54,637 bases of DNA from Rachicladosporium sp. CCFEE 5018. Lineage: Eukaryota; Ascomycota; Dothideomycetes; Cladosporiales; Cladosporiaceae. Position numbers and translations under genes: made by a program. The first letter of the stretch is position 1. The number at the start of each line of letters is the position of its first letter. Positions 43,445-53,673 of the stretch are shown piece by piece. The DNA is taken from positions 1,684,236 to 1,738,872 of the forward strand of contig KZ111145.1 of the NCBI GenBank assembly GCA_002077045.2, in the 5' to 3' direction. The notes below the pieces were generated by a model. It made no database searches and was not told the DNA's origin. It was given only the letters and a program-made list of their open reading frames with translations.

Positions 43445-44749
43445 TCACGAGATGAATACCTTCCTCAAGCTGCCCTCCTCCCACTCCACAGCCCCCTTAT
43501 CAAGCACGGTCGGATCCCTCACCCAACCCCTCTTAGTCCCCAACTTCTCATTCAGCACCCTCAACCTCTCCCTACCAAACACCCGCCCATTCGGCAACAC
43601 CACAGGATCCTCCTCGACATGGCTCTTCGTGTGATGCGCGTAGGGCACGCTTCTGGCGAGCTCATTGAGCTCGGTGCTGCAGATGGGGCAGACTGGCGCA
43701 CCGGTGTTGGCGGACGTTGCGAGGGCGTGGGCGGAGTGGCAGGCGGGCGTTTTGAGAGCTGAGAGGCCCGCGCTGAGGGCTGTGTGGAGGAGAGGGGTTG
43801 GTGGAAGGGAGAAGAGGGCGTGATGGGTTTGGGTGAAGAGGGAGGCGAGATGGGGGTAGCGGGTTGGGGAGTAGAGGGACTGTTGTGTTGCGTTAGCTTG
43901 GGATATGACGGTGCTGAGGGGAGGGTGTGGGTACGTGGTAAGGCTCCACGAACGTGTCCGGACCGTAGGCTATCAGTCCCCCAGCCTGCAGGCCAAACTT
44001 CGCCACCTGGTCGCCAGAGAAGTGTTTGCGTGCATGGACAACAGCCTCCATCAGCTTCGCCGTGTCTCCTGTTCGAGCCAGCTCAATGAATTGCTGCAAT
44101 CTCAATTCCAGTTCCAGCTCGCTCTGCCATCTTGTCAGCCATGATCCCTCGCTGTACTCCCATACCAGACCGACAAACTCACCCCTCCCTTCCTCAACGC
44201 CCCCCGGTTCTCTCCACACCAACTCAACGCCCCCGCCAGCTCACCCCGTCTCAACCCCTCCTCAATCCGCCCACACTCCTCAAACACACCCAAATCCACC
44301 AAGCCCCCAAGTCCCTTCTCCTGCGCCAGCGCCTTCGCACTCCCCGTGAACCCCTGCCGGAGCAGATAATCCACAAGTAGCCTGTCGAGTCTCACATGCG
44401 CCCATCGTTCATACCCCACATCACCCACCCCCATCACGCCGTGTAACTCCTCTAAATGCTCGATCCGCGCCTTCTGCTGTGCATGTAGCGCCCGCTCCTC
44501 AGCGTGGAGAGCTTCCAGTTTCCGCTTTAGGTTCTGCGCTTTCGCTATCGTGGCATCTAGAGCTGCGAGCGGGTCTGGGGTGGAGGGCGAAGGGAGGGCG
44601 GCGGTGAGAGTTTTGTTTGAGGATTCTATGGCTCGCTGGGCGGATTTGAGGTTCTTCTGCAGGAGGGCGTGAGGCAGGCGGAGGAGGGATTGCTCGAGGA
44701 GGAGGTGGGCGTCGGGGTCGAGTTTGGAGGGGGCGGGGTGGTCGGCCAT
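43445..44749 (-). CDS. fyv10: FYV10/GID9 (MAEA homologue), GID/CTLH ubiquitin-ligase subunit
   Basis: Catalytic-module subunit of the GID E3 ligase that degrades gluconeogenic enzymes when glucose returns. Exons 44749-44183, 44123-43935 and 43879-43445 (introns 59 and 55 nt); 396 aa. N-terminal helical region with coiled coil (about 40-105); LisH-like YERWAHVRLDRLLVDYLLRQG (two short blocks around 112-132); CTLH segment from EECGRIEEGLRRGELAGAL; CRA segment LQQFIELARTGD and VVHARKHFSG; the degenerate RING at the C-terminus has PVCPICSTELN, VPYAHHTKSH and LPNGRVFG, all family features. The first acceptor was chosen at GCAG before 44123 because it alone keeps the frame into SELELELRLQQF. It ends 44 nt from the convergent phosphoesterase stop. 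Confidence 0.93.
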
Positions 44750-45069
44750 GACGATGGGGATGGATGTGGGAAGGATGTTGGTTGAGGGGTGGAGGTGGTA
44801 GCGGCTGCGCTACTGGATCATGGAGGTTGGATAGGGGCAGATGATGTGAGTATGCCTTTGTGGAGTGTGACAGCGGCCAGATGTAGTATGGAAGTACACG
44901 CACGAGATGGTCCTCAAGATGTCAACGCAGATGCGTGCGGTCGGGAAGTCACACTTAGCTCCGCCAGATATGAGCTCCGATGATATTTATACATGGTTTG
45001 CCTGCTTCGCAAATACCACACATACACATCTACGTGTTATGCCACGACTTCTTCCCTTCCGGAGTTTGC
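44750..45069. other. Intergenic, no gene seen
   Basis: FYV10 promoter and 3' region of the NAD(P)-binding gene. Nothing more seen. Confidence 0.6.
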
Positions 45070-45954
45070 TCATATCCTCGCCTTCACCGGCGCAAGCTGG
45101 AACGTATCCCAGAATTCCCTTCCGAAATAACATCTCTCCAGCGCCCCCATACTCCTCGGCAGCGCCCACACCTTTTCCTCCAGCATACACTCATACACCC
45201 ACTTCGCCTGCTTGCTAGGCTCCCTCTCCACAGCCTCGTCATCGTCCTTACCGACCTTCCCATCAGCCCAGCCAGCAAACAGCGCCCACCAATCATACAC
45301 AAACCCATCCGTCAGCATCCACCGCTCTCCCTTGGCAGAGTACCAATTCCCCATCACCGCAACAATAGCTCGAGACACGTCCAGCCCGTGGATCATGTGA
45401 AGGCTCTTCTTGCTACGCACAGCCTCCTTGGTAGTGGCAACGCGGTCGACCCACGTTCTTGGTTCTCGTTCGCCACCCCAAAGACCTGCTAAATTGAGCA
45501 CACAACCATTGTGCTTTAGCAGTGCATCTTCGGCTATAGCGCGAGGATTCGTGGTGTTGTAGGGCGAGTGTCGGGAGACCCATTGCTGCTTCTGCGGGAT
45601 CTGCCAGATACCTGTGCTGCCGAGCTGGATGAAGCGGGTGTCTGCGGCGTGAGGCTTGTGAGTAGCAATGTACTTTGAGACGAGAAAGTCGGTCTGCGCT
45701 GCAGAGGTCAAGGGGAATGTTACTAGCACGTGTTGAGCCAAGGGGAGAGTGCCGAGATCAGAGTCGCTGTCACTATCCGGATTGAAGCTCCATTTGATGG
45801 TCTTATGAGACGCGACCTCGCGTCCATCCTTTGTAGTAGCGGCAAAGTTGAAGTTCTTAGTCTTGAGAAGAGGAATCAGGAAGGTAGATGTCCAGCCTGC
45901 GCCGAGGATGAGGATGTCTAGTTGCTGCATGTTGGGCCGCAGTGGAAAAGACAT
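45070..45954 (-). CDS. NAD(P)-binding Rossmann protein (SDR/YeeZ-like), function unknown
   Basis: Single exon, 294 aa. Near the N-terminus LDILILGAGWTSTFL forms a beta-strand plus Gly-rich loop (G-A-G-W-T), like extended short-chain dehydrogenases of the YeeZ type. It is followed by TRFIQLGSTGIWQ (end of a central strand) and VLNLAGLWGGER. WYSAKGERWMLTDGFVYDW is in the C-terminal part. A Tyr-x3-Lys catalytic pair is not evident, so enzymatic activity is uncertain. A (DS)-repeat lies at about residues 59-65. The second in-frame ATG (MQQLDILI, about 45930) is a possible start. A conserved fungal hypothetical in my judgement. Confidence 0.82.
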   Translation of the reverse strand: MSFPLRPNMQQLDILILGAGWTSTFLIPLLKTKNFNFAATTKDGREVASHKTIKWSFNPDSDSDSDLGTLPLAQHVLVTFPLTSAAQTDFLVSKYIATHKPHAADTRFIQLGSTGIWQIPQKQQWVSRHSPYNTTNPRAIAEDALLKHNGCVLNLAGLWGGEREPRTWVDRVATTKEAVRSKKSLHMIHGLDVSRAIVAVMGNWYSAKGERWMLTDGFVYDWWALFAGWADGKVGKDDDEAVEREPSKQAKWVYECMLEEKVWALPRSMGALERCYFGREFWDTFQLAPVKARI

Positions 45955-46420
45955 GAAGTAGATTATACTTGAGCCTGTACTATACTCGATGTCTGCATTG
46001 TGCTCGAGGACATCGTCGAATAGCCCTCTCTTTCGCTTTCCGTTCCGGTCTTTTCACAGTCGCAGCTTCGAGCCGCCCCTCATTACGTCATCCATCGCGA
46101 GTCATGCTGCCATCAAGGTGATGGATTTTCTGGCTCCCTCCACAATTCCGCCGTCTCATATACTCCGGGCTCGAAGCCTCCTAGGTGCCCGCACGTCTAA
46201 TGACACCGTATTGTAGCAGCTGCGCTTCGATCACAGCAGTTCGGGAGTCGGCAACGCTTCAGCACCGCCGAATATCACCGTCCGTTGCATTCCTGTAACT
46301 CTCGTGGATGGTGCTTCATGTCAGCACGACTTGGTCGCGCCCACGCGACTCGTGTTCTCTTCGACCAGCGCACAGCGTTGAGCCCGCTGTCATGTCTTGC
46401 CACAACACTCGCTTTATCCC
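45955..46420. other. Intergenic, no gene seen
   Basis: Between two minus-strand genes: promoter of the NAD(P)-binding gene and 3' region of IMP4. No feature supported. Confidence 0.6.
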
Positions 46421-47308
46421 TCACAGATAGTCCTTCTTCTTGCTCGTTCTCGTATACTGATTCATATGCCACTCCACATCCCCATCCTTATCATCCGCAG
46501 TTCCCTGCCTGATCTCGAACAGCCTCATAGTCATCCTCGGTCCGACCTCTGCCAGCTCCACACTCTGATACCCCGTCTTGACAAACACATGATGTCGCAC
46601 CTCCACACTATCCTCGATGTTCTTGAAAGTCACGATGCGGCTGCCGAGCTTTGCGCTCGTCTCGCGAGGGGGAAACAAGTGCTGCAGGATCTTGACGACG
46701 CGCTTGCCGAGAGGTGTTGTGAAGCCTTCGAAAATTAGATGCGGGTAGGATTCCGAGACTGTGCCGCGCGAGGCGTTGGGGATGTCGTGACGGAGGACCA
46801 CATTGTGGAGGCTGAAGGAAGCTGTAGGGCCGTGTGGGAAGTGACAGACTGTGAGTGCTGTGGGCGTGCCGCGGTGTTCGTGGAGGAGGATCAGATCGCT
46901 GAGGCCGGAGGACTTTGCGCTGCCGACCAGGTTTGGCAGGATGAGGTTGCCGCGATTCAGACGGATAGCTGTCGGTAAGAGGAGGCGGATCTCCTTTGCG
47001 AAGCTAGAAAGGCGACTACTGGGGTCGCGAGAGGTCGTAACCAGAACTCGAGGATCGACGACACCCGAGAGGAAGCTGTACTCATCGTCCAGATCGAGCT
47101 CATCCTGAGTTGTGCGGTCTGCGCGCGACTCGTCGTACTTGTAGTCCTGCTTCAGCTGCTTGTCGTTGGCGATGTTGGAGTCCAGAGGCTTTCCTGTCGC
47201 GAGTGACTGCTTGAGCTTCGCTCTCTTCTCCGCGATTTCAGCATCGCGCAAAGTCAATGCTCGCCTGTAGAGGTAGTCGCGCCGTTGGCGGGCCTGTCGT
47301 CGTATCAT
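46421..47308 (-). CDS. imp4: IMP4, U3 snoRNP Brix-domain protein
   Basis: Nucleolar protein of the small-subunit processome, with Mpp10 and Imp3, acting in early 18S pre-rRNA processing. Single exon, 295 aa. The family N-terminus is plain: MIRRQARQRRDYLYRRALTL. The Brix domain covers about 85-275: VLVTTSRDPSSRL, then LILPNLVGSAKSSG, DLILLHEHRG, CHFPHGPTASFSL, and HLIFEGFTTPLGKRVVKIL. The open frame continues upstream of 47308 to 47632, but that part is Arg-rich without family likeness and would overlap the UPF1 start, so it was excluded. It shares a 295-nt divergent promoter with UPF1. Confidence 0.96.
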   Translation of the reverse strand: MIRRQARQRRDYLYRRALTLRDAEIAEKRAKLKQSLATGKPLDSNIANDKQLKQDYKYDESRADRTTQDELDLDDEYSFLSGVVDPRVLVTTSRDPSSRLSSFAKEIRLLLPTAIRLNRGNLILPNLVGSAKSSGLSDLILLHEHRGTPTALTVCHFPHGPTASFSLHNVVLRHDIPNASRGTVSESYPHLIFEGFTTPLGKRVVKILQHLFPPRETSAKLGSRIVTFKNIEDSVEVRHHVFVKTGYQSVELAEVGPRMTMRLFEIRQGTADDKDGDVEWHMNQYTRTSKKKDYL

Positions 47309-47603
47309 CTTGGCTGTGGGACGGAGTGTAAGTGAATCAACTTGGATGCTCACATGTAAATTATCGATACCGTTCGGAACGCTTCCGTTCTTGCAGTGCC
47401 AAGACACGGCTCTGTTTGAACGAACTAGAACAGCAACACCCAATACCACTACCACTGCTTCACCTCGCCTCCTCCCCTCTCTATCCCTTCTGCACGACGC
47501 TCCTAACGTGCGCATACAGCGGTCTTGAGGTACCGCTTTCGCCCATCCGCCATACGCGGGAACTCGATCCACCCCCTCACTCCGAGAGCACCACCCCCAC
47601 GGG
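47309..47603. promoter_or_regulatory. Bidirectional promoter of IMP4 and UPF1
   Basis: 295 nt between the two divergent ATGs. It is pyrimidine-rich on the UPF1 side (CCTC/CTTC tracts at 47430-47500). Two RNA-metabolism genes share the region. Confidence 0.6.
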
Positions 47604-50600
47604 ATGGCCTCAGCCTTCGCACAGGCCGGCAATCACCTCGTCAGCGACTCCACCTCCGCTATCAATGATGGCGATGACCTGTCCACCTTGGACGCCGGCG
47701 AGAGCGCCCTAGACGGCGAGTACGGCCGCGGCAACCTCAACGGCGGACCGAGGCGCCGGCGGGTCGGCGACGACGATGAGACCGATGTCTACGACGACGA
47801 TGATCTGGAGAGTTTGGCCAGCCATGCGGTGAACGGTGTGATTGGGACCGCTGGGCAGCAGCCGGAAGGTGAAGTCGAGCTGCCGCCACACGCCTGCGCT
47901 TACTGTGGCATCCACAATCCAAGCAGTGTGGTCAAGTGCTTGGCCTGCAACAAGTGGTTCTGCTCGGCTCGTGGCAATACGAGCTCCAGTCATATCATCA
48001 ATCACCTTGTGCGCGCCAGACATAAGGAAGTGCAGCTTCACCCCACCTCCCAGCTTGGCGAGACCACCCTCGAGTGCTACAACTGCGGCACCAAGAATGT
48101 GTTCCTACTCGGCTTCATTCCGGCCAAGAGCGATACTGTTGTCGTGCTGCTTTGCCGCTCGCCATGCGCCGCCATGCCGAGTGGGAAGGACATGAACTGG
48201 GACACCTCGCGCTGGCAGCCGCTCATCGAGGATCGCTCCTTTTTGCCTTGGCTTGTGGGCGCGCCGACGGACCAGGAGCAGATGCGCGCGAGGCATTTGC
48301 CGCCGCAGATCATTGTGAAGCTGGAGGAGATGTGGAAGGACAATAGCGCTGCTACGATTCAGGACCTGGAGAAGAATGCTGGGATTGATGATGAGCCTGC
48401 GCCTGTGCTGTTGCGCTACGATGATGCGTATCAGTATCAGAACGTCTTCGGACCGCTTGTCAAGATCGAGGCGGACTATGATCGCAAGCTGAAAGAGTCG
48501 CAGTCGCAGGACAACCTGATCGTGCGCTGGGACTTTGGGCTGAACAACAAGCATCTCGCATCATTCGTCTTGCCTAAGCTGGAGCTCGGAGACGTGAAGT
48601 TGGCTGTCGGAGATGAGATGCGCATTCGTTACCAGGGTGAGCTGCGTCCTCATTGGGAGGGTGTGGGCTACGTGATTAAGATTCCCAACAACCAGAGTGA
48701 CGAGGTGACAATCGAGCTGCGAGCGCGTGGCGATCACAAGAGTGTGCCAACTGAATGCACCCACAACTTCACCGCGGACTACGTCTGGAAAGCTACCTCC
48801 TTCGATCGCATGCAGCACGCCATGAAGACGTTCGCTCTGGACGAGATGAGTGTCTCCGGCTACATCTTCCACCGTCTTCTCGGTCACGAAGCTGCTGCAG
48901 CACCCATGAAGACGCAAATCCCGCGCAAGTTCAGCGTACCCGGACTTCCCGAGCTCAACGGATCGCAAATCAATGCTGTGAAAAGCGTGCTGCAGAAACC
49001 ACTGAGCTTGATTCAAGGTCCTCCTGGTACTGGCAAGACCGTCACATCAGCCACGATCATCTACCACTTGAGTAAGATCAATGGTGGACAGGTCTTGGTG
49101 TGTGCGCCCTCGAACGTCGCAGTCGATCAGCTTACCGAGCGCATCCATACTACCGGGCTCAAGGTTGTCCGTGTCACTGCAAAGTCGAGAGAGGACGTTG
49201 AGTCGAAGGTCGGCTTTCTATCTCTGCACGAGCAGGTCCGCATGAATGACACGAATACCGAGCTCAACAAGCTGTCGCAGCTCAAGACGGAGCTTGGCGA
49301 ATTGAGCAGTCAGGACGAGAAGAAGTTCAAGACGCTCACCCGCGCTGCCGAGCGTGAGATCCTGACGAGCGCGGACGTCATTTGCTGCACTTGCGTTGGT
49401 GCTGGCGACCCTCGTCTTGCTAAGCTCAAGTTCAGGACTGTCCTCATCGATGAGAGCACGCAGTCTGCTGAGCCTGAGTGCATGATCCCGCTTGTCCTTG
49501 GATGCAAGCAGATCGTTCTGGTTGGAGATCACCAGCAGCTGGGACCTGTCATCATGAACAAGAAAGCTGCAAAGGCGGGTCTCAACCAGTCCCTGTTTGA
49601 GCGTCTGGTCATCCTTGGCTGTGCGCCAATCCGCTTGCAGGTGCAATACCGCATGCACCCCTGCTTGTCCGAGTTCCCCAGCAACATGTTCTACGAAGGC
49701 TCTCTGCAGAACGGTATTACCATGCATCAGCGCCTTCGTAGGGATGTTGACTTCCCTTGGCCAGTCGCTGACAGTCCGATGATGTTCTGGTCTAATCTGG
49801 GTTCTGAAGAGATTTCTGCCTCCGGCACCAGCTTCTTGAACAGGACCGAAGCTTCGAATGTTGAGAAGATCGTGACTCGCTTCTTCAAGGCTGGCGTCAA
49901 GCCCGAGGATATCGGTGTCATTACGCCGTACGAAGGACAGCGCAGCTTTGTGGTGCAAAGCATGCAGCAGACCGGTACCTTCAGGAAGGAGAACTACAAG
50001 GAGATTGAGGTTGCGTCCGTAGACGCCTTCCAAGGTCGCGAGAAAGACTTCATCGTGCTCTCCTGCGTCCGCAGCAACGAGCACCAAGGCATTGGTTTCC
50101 TGTCTGATCCACGCCGTCTCAACGTCGCTCTAACCCGCGCCAAGTACGGCCTGGTAATCCTCGGTAACCCCAAAGTGCTCAGCAAGCACCCGCTCTGGCA
50201 CTACCTCCTCCTGCACTTTAAAGAACGCAACACGCTCGTGGAAGGCCCGCTCAATAACTTGCAAGTCTCACTACTGCAATTCAGTCGTCCCAAGACCTCC
50301 TACCGCGGCCCGCAACGCTATCAAATGGCCTACCAGCACGCAAACCAGATGGCTTCGTCGACCAACACCCGTCTCAACGGCTCCGCTCCCCGCACTGCAC
50401 CCGACGGAAGCGTCATCGGCTACATACCAGACGACGTCTCATCAGTACACTCCTCCGCGCTCGGCGGCGGCGCAGCCCTACCGCACAACTTCCCACCCGA
50501 GTTCCGCGATTTCCAAGGCTCCTGGCCGACCCTCCCCAACGCTCCACGCACGAACGGCCATTCAGTTCCTCGTGCGCCGGAGAGCATCGCGAGTGAATCT

Positions 50601-50900
50601 CAAGCCGGCACTGAGATTACGGACCTCACTACTAATGGGTCCGTCAAGGTGCCTGGACAGGGTGGCGTGAGCTTGGTGGGACTGAGTATCAACGACTTGA
50701 ACAAGCAGGCTAGTTTGAGTCAGAGCGACAAGTTGAGGCGGTACGTGGAGGGGCAGGTGCCGGGCGGGAACGCGCTGGCGCCTATCGGGAGTGGAAGGGT
50801 GAACCGCAGTACGCTGGAGCGCGACGACGATGTGCAGAGCGTCAGCACTGCGTTCGCGAGCCAGGTTGGCGTGGGTGGGCCGGGGGCTGGGTATGAGTGA
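47604..50900 (+). CDS. upf1: UPF1/NAM7, nonsense-mediated decay RNA helicase
   Basis: ATP-dependent superfamily-1 RNA helicase that triggers decay of mRNAs with premature stops. Single uninterrupted exon, 1098 aa. CH domain about 95-250 with zinc ligands in CAYCGIHNPSSVVKCLACNKWF and ECYNCGTKN (given as two separate blocks). 1B/stalk region follows. Helicase core: Walker A GPPGTGKT at 472-479; VCAPSNVAVDQL (Ia); VLIDESTQSAEPEC (DExx); GDHQQLGPV (III); QYRMHPCLSEFPSNMFY (IV); VASVDAFQGREKDF and NVALTRAKYGL (V/VI). Residues 890-1098 are a Ser/Gly/Pro-rich disordered tail. Intronless over 3.3 kb, unlike many neighbours. Confidence 0.97.
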   Translation: MASAFAQAGNHLVSDSTSAINDGDDLSTLDAGESALDGEYGRGNLNGGPRRRRVGDDDETDVYDDDDLESLASHAVNGVIGTAGQQPEGEVELPPHACAYCGIHNPSSVVKCLACNKWFCSARGNTSSSHIINHLVRARHKEVQLHPTSQLGETTLECYNCGTKNVFLLGFIPAKSDTVVVLLCRSPCAAMPSGKDMNWDTSRWQPLIEDRSFLPWLVGAPTDQEQMRARHLPPQIIVKLEEMWKDNSAATIQDLEKNAGIDDEPAPVLLRYDDAYQYQNVFGPLVKIEADYDRKLKESQSQDNLIVRWDFGLNNKHLASFVLPKLELGDVKLAVGDEMRIRYQGELRPHWEGVGYVIKIPNNQSDEVTIELRARGDHKSVPTECTHNFTADYVWKATSFDRMQHAMKTFALDEMSVSGYIFHRLLGHEAAAAPMKTQIPRKFSVPGLPELNGSQINAVKSVLQKPLSLIQGPPGTGKTVTSATIIYHLSKINGGQVLVCAPSNVAVDQLTERIHTTGLKVVRVTAKSREDVESKVGFLSLHEQVRMNDTNTELNKLSQLKTELGELSSQDEKKFKTLTRAAEREILTSADVICCTCVGAGDPRLAKLKFRTVLIDESTQSAEPECMIPLVLGCKQIVLVGDHQQLGPVIMNKKAAKAGLNQSLFERLVILGCAPIRLQVQYRMHPCLSEFPSNMFYEGSLQNGITMHQRLRRDVDFPWPVADSPMMFWSNLGSEEISASGTSFLNRTEASNVEKIVTRFFKAGVKPEDIGVITPYEGQRSFVVQSMQQTGTFRKENYKEIEVASVDAFQGREKDFIVLSCVRSNEHQGIGFLSDPRRLNVALTRAKYGLVILGNPKVLSKHPLWHYLLLHFKERNTLVEGPLNNLQVSLLQFSRPKTSYRGPQRYQMAYQHANQMASSTNTRLNGSAPRTAPDGSVIGYIPDDVSSVHSSALGGGAALPHNFPPEFRDFQGSWPTLPNAPRTNGHSVPRAPESIASESQAGTEITDLTTNGSVKVPGQGGVSLVGLSINDLNKQASLSQSDKLRRYVEGQVPGGNALAPIGSGRVNRSTLERDDDVQSVSTAFASQVGVGGPGAGYE

Positions 50901-52093
50901 TCGTCAAGGTTGTTTCCAAGTGTGACGCATGCTCCCTGATGGGAGATGCCGATGCTTTTTTCCATTGCTTGTTATGAGCTACCAAGATGACTGCCGACAT
51001 GTGATCGACCATCTAGCCGACACACGCCACACACCACCACAACTGGACATCAAGCGCCATCGCTGTATTCAGCCTGGCCAGTCAGCGCCAACGAGCCTAG
51101 GTCTTGTCACTCTTGCGGCCGTGAGGGTTCTTGCACCTACCGTCTGTGCGATGCTGCTAAGTGCAACGAAGTCGCCATCACAGTCACTCGACAAGACGTC
51201 GTGGCTAGTTGCCTCAATGCCTACCCAATGCTTGACAACTTCTCGACACAGACACAGCCCGCTCACGATGCTGTCTCTGCTACAATGATCCGAGACCTCG
51301 ACCGCGTGCTCAGAGATCGTCCAGAGTGCTTACATTGCTTACATTGCTGCGTTTACATGCTTCCAGACGTGCGCGAGAGTGCGAGAAGGGCTCAGTCACT
51401 CATTACACAGTCCGAGTCAGGGGACGAACAGATGTCGAGGGAGAGAGTAAGGCAGTACTTCGGTGGGAGCGAAGTACTACCGTTTGCTGCGTTCTGCGTC
51501 TGTAGTGATCACAATCGTGTCACCAACACTTCCTGTTCCTTGTCACTACAACTCCCTTTCCCATCTCCTTCTACTGTTCACCACTGCCACAACGTTCCGC
51601 GGCTCTTAGCAGTTCCGTGCGATGCGCTCGGCATGACTAACCTCCAGATCTGCGCCCTCAATCGCCAAGCACTTATCGACCTTCCTTATCAGGCCGATAC
51701 TGTATGTCACTCACACTTCCCACGTGCATATCCTTGCTCGCTCGCGTGTGAACTCCTCCTTCGACCGGCCAGCCTTATCGTCTAGACGTAAGGTCACGAG
51801 TCAAGACAGTGGCTGGGCGGTGATAGAGTACACCGCACGATGACTACATGTAGGTTCTAACCATCTCTCTCGTCTCCTCCGGCTGTCACCGTAAATTTCA
51901 GAGCATCCTGAAGGAGTGCCCAGCGCAACCGTTTACTGCTGGCGCGAAGATCGTCGGGGCAGAGAGTTTTGGCCCCTAGTAGCAGCGACGAGGACGAAGC
52001 AGAGCGGCGAAGCATTCATAATCTCTCGTGCGCGTTTGGCGTCACGAATATTGAGCTGGGAGGAGCGAATTCTACGCACGAGGCAACGTAGCC
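50901..52093. other. Intergenic containing an unexplained open frame
   Basis: Lies between UPF1 and the transporter gene, both plus strand. It includes the 264-codon open frame described separately. A 9-bp period repeat (TGCTTACAT, two copies plus part of a third) is at about 51327-51347. The part after 51800 is pyrimidine-rich and likely promoter/leader of the transporter. Confidence 0.5.
50991..51785 (+). CDS. Possible coding region, Cys-containing hypothetical, start unclear
   Basis: The frame is open for 264 codons (stop TAG at 51783-51785) after a stop at 50988. There is no ATG near its 5' end, so a spliced upstream exon would be needed; a plus-strand ATG in another phase lies at 50974. 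Residues about 38-60 hold C-x2-C-x5-C-x4-C-x4-C, and later a CLHCLHCC run. The middle is helix-like (MIRDLDRVLRDRPE, VRESARRAQSL). The last third is pyrimidine-driven and looks non-coding. No family is recognised. The length of the open frame is the main support; a real gene may cover only the first 150 codons. Confidence 0.3.
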   Translation: MPTCDRPSSRHTPHTTTTGHQAPSLYSAWPVSANEPRSCHSCGREGSCTYRLCDAAKCNEVAITVTRQDVVASCLNAYPMLDNFSTQTQPAHDAVSATMIRDLDRVLRDRPECLHCLHCCVYMLPDVRESARRAQSLITQSESGDEQMSRERVRQYFGGSEVLPFAAFCVCSDHNRVTNTSCSLSLQLPFPSPSTVHHCHNVPRLLAVPCDALGMTNLQICALNRQALIDLPYQADTVCHSHFPRAYPCSLACELLLRPASLIV

Positions 52094-53563
52094 ATGGAGT
52101 CCAAACACTATGACAACGACGAGTACGACTCTCGACCCGTCCAATCCTCCGCCAGACCAGCAGGCTACGACGATCGAGATGTCTTCGGCCACGAAGAAGG
52201 CAACGATATCAAGTACAAAACTCTCAGCTGGCAGCTCGTAGCCGTGTTGATGATCGCTGAGATGTAAGGCCGCCTCCACCACATAACTATCGAGCAGTGC
52301 TAACGTCTCATCGACGAACAGTGTAAGCAATGGCATGCTCTCGCTCCCCTCCTCCCTCGCAGTCGTCGGCCTAGTCCCCGGCCTAATCCTGATCGTCTTC
52401 CTCGGCGTCTTCGCAACTTACACCTCCTGGCTGCTGGTGAAATTCAAGCTCCGCCACCCGGAAGTGCACACCATGGGCGACGCCGGCAAAATTCTCTTCG
52501 GCCCCATAGGCCGCGAAGTCCTAGCTTTCGGCACCGTGGTCTTTGCGATCTTCGCAACCGGCGGACAGTTGCTTGCCGGCCAGATCGCGCTTTCGGCGTT
52601 GAGTGATGGGAAACTGTGTTTGATGCTATATACTGGTATCTTCGCTATTCCTACGCTGTTGTTGAGTCTGCCGAGGACGCTGGATGGGCTGAGCTGGCTG
52701 AGTGTGGTGAGTGTGGCGAGTATTATTGTAGCTGGCATCGTAGGCATGGTAGCCGCAGGCATCGAGCCGACGCCCGACCGGCAAGTGGACATCGTGGTCA
52801 CGACCTCCTTCTTCTCGGCCTTTATCTCGATCACGAATCCCGTGTTCGCTTACGCAGGGCACTTCATGTAAGCCACTCTCTCCCCCCATTTTCCGCTTGA
52901 ATCCACCGTGCTGATGACTCGCGCAGGTTCTTCGTCATGGTCTCCGAAATGCGCCGCCCCCAAGACGCCATGAAAGCAGCCTTCACCCTCCAAACCTTCG
53001 CAACAACCTACTACGCCGTCTTCGCAGCGGTAACCTACGTCTACCTTGGCAGCGCAGTCCTCTCGCCCTCTTTCTCCTCGCTACCGCCAAAATGGCAGAA
53101 AGCAGCTTACGGCATCGCTTTACCCAACTTCCTTCTAGCAGGGAGTCTATACGCGCACACAGCGAGTAAGCTAGTCTTCGTCAGGATTTTCCGGAAGAGC
53201 AGACATCTGCACTCCCACACCGTCCTCGGCTGGGGCACCTGGATCTTCCTCATCCTCCTCATGAACGCAGCGGCATTTGTGCTCGCCGTAGGCGTGCCGA
53301 TATTCAACTACCTCATCGGCATCGCGGCCTCGCTGTTCGCGGCCTGGTTCACCTACGGCATCGCGGGCTTCTTCTGGCTGCACGACGAGTATCACGGTAA
53401 TGATGGCGTGCGGGCTTGGAGACGGAAGTGGGCGCAGACGACGCTTTGCGTGCTGACGATCGCTGTGGGCGCATTCATTTGTGTGGCAGGTTTGTACGTC
53501 ACGATAAGGGCGATTGTGGATGCTTATGCGAGTGGGGCGATCAGTGCTCCATTTAGCTGCTAA
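52094..53563 (+). CDS. Amino-acid transporter (AAAP/AVT type)
   Basis: Multi-spanning permease of the amino acid/auxin permease family, moving neutral amino acids by proton coupling at the plasma or vacuolar membrane. Exons 52094-52263, 52322-52867 and 52927-53563 (introns 58 and 59 nt); 450 aa. Hydrophilic N-terminus (about 1-45), then LSWQLVAVLMIAEIVSNGML (first helix, with the family's kink), LPSSLAVVGLVPG, and about ten further helices. Loop blocks such as KFKLRHPEVHTMGDAG and VSEMRRPQDAMKAAF are as in fungal neutral amino-acid permeases. Both introns fall inside helix-coding sequence and rejoin it cleanly. The acceptor of intron 2 at 52926 keeps AT|G TTC TTC. Confidence 0.92.
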
Positions 53564-53673
53564 TAGTGGGAGAGGATATCGGGAGGGTGTAGTCAGATGG
53601 TTGGTAATGTATGGTCATGTGTACATGTTTCTGTAAAGCTACTCAGCGGCCTTGTCTCATACACTCTGCAAGA

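Noticed and set aside
47309..47632. N-terminal extension of IMP4 in the same frame
   Set aside because: Arg-rich without family likeness, overlaps the UPF1 start, and the family N-terminus begins exactly at 47308.
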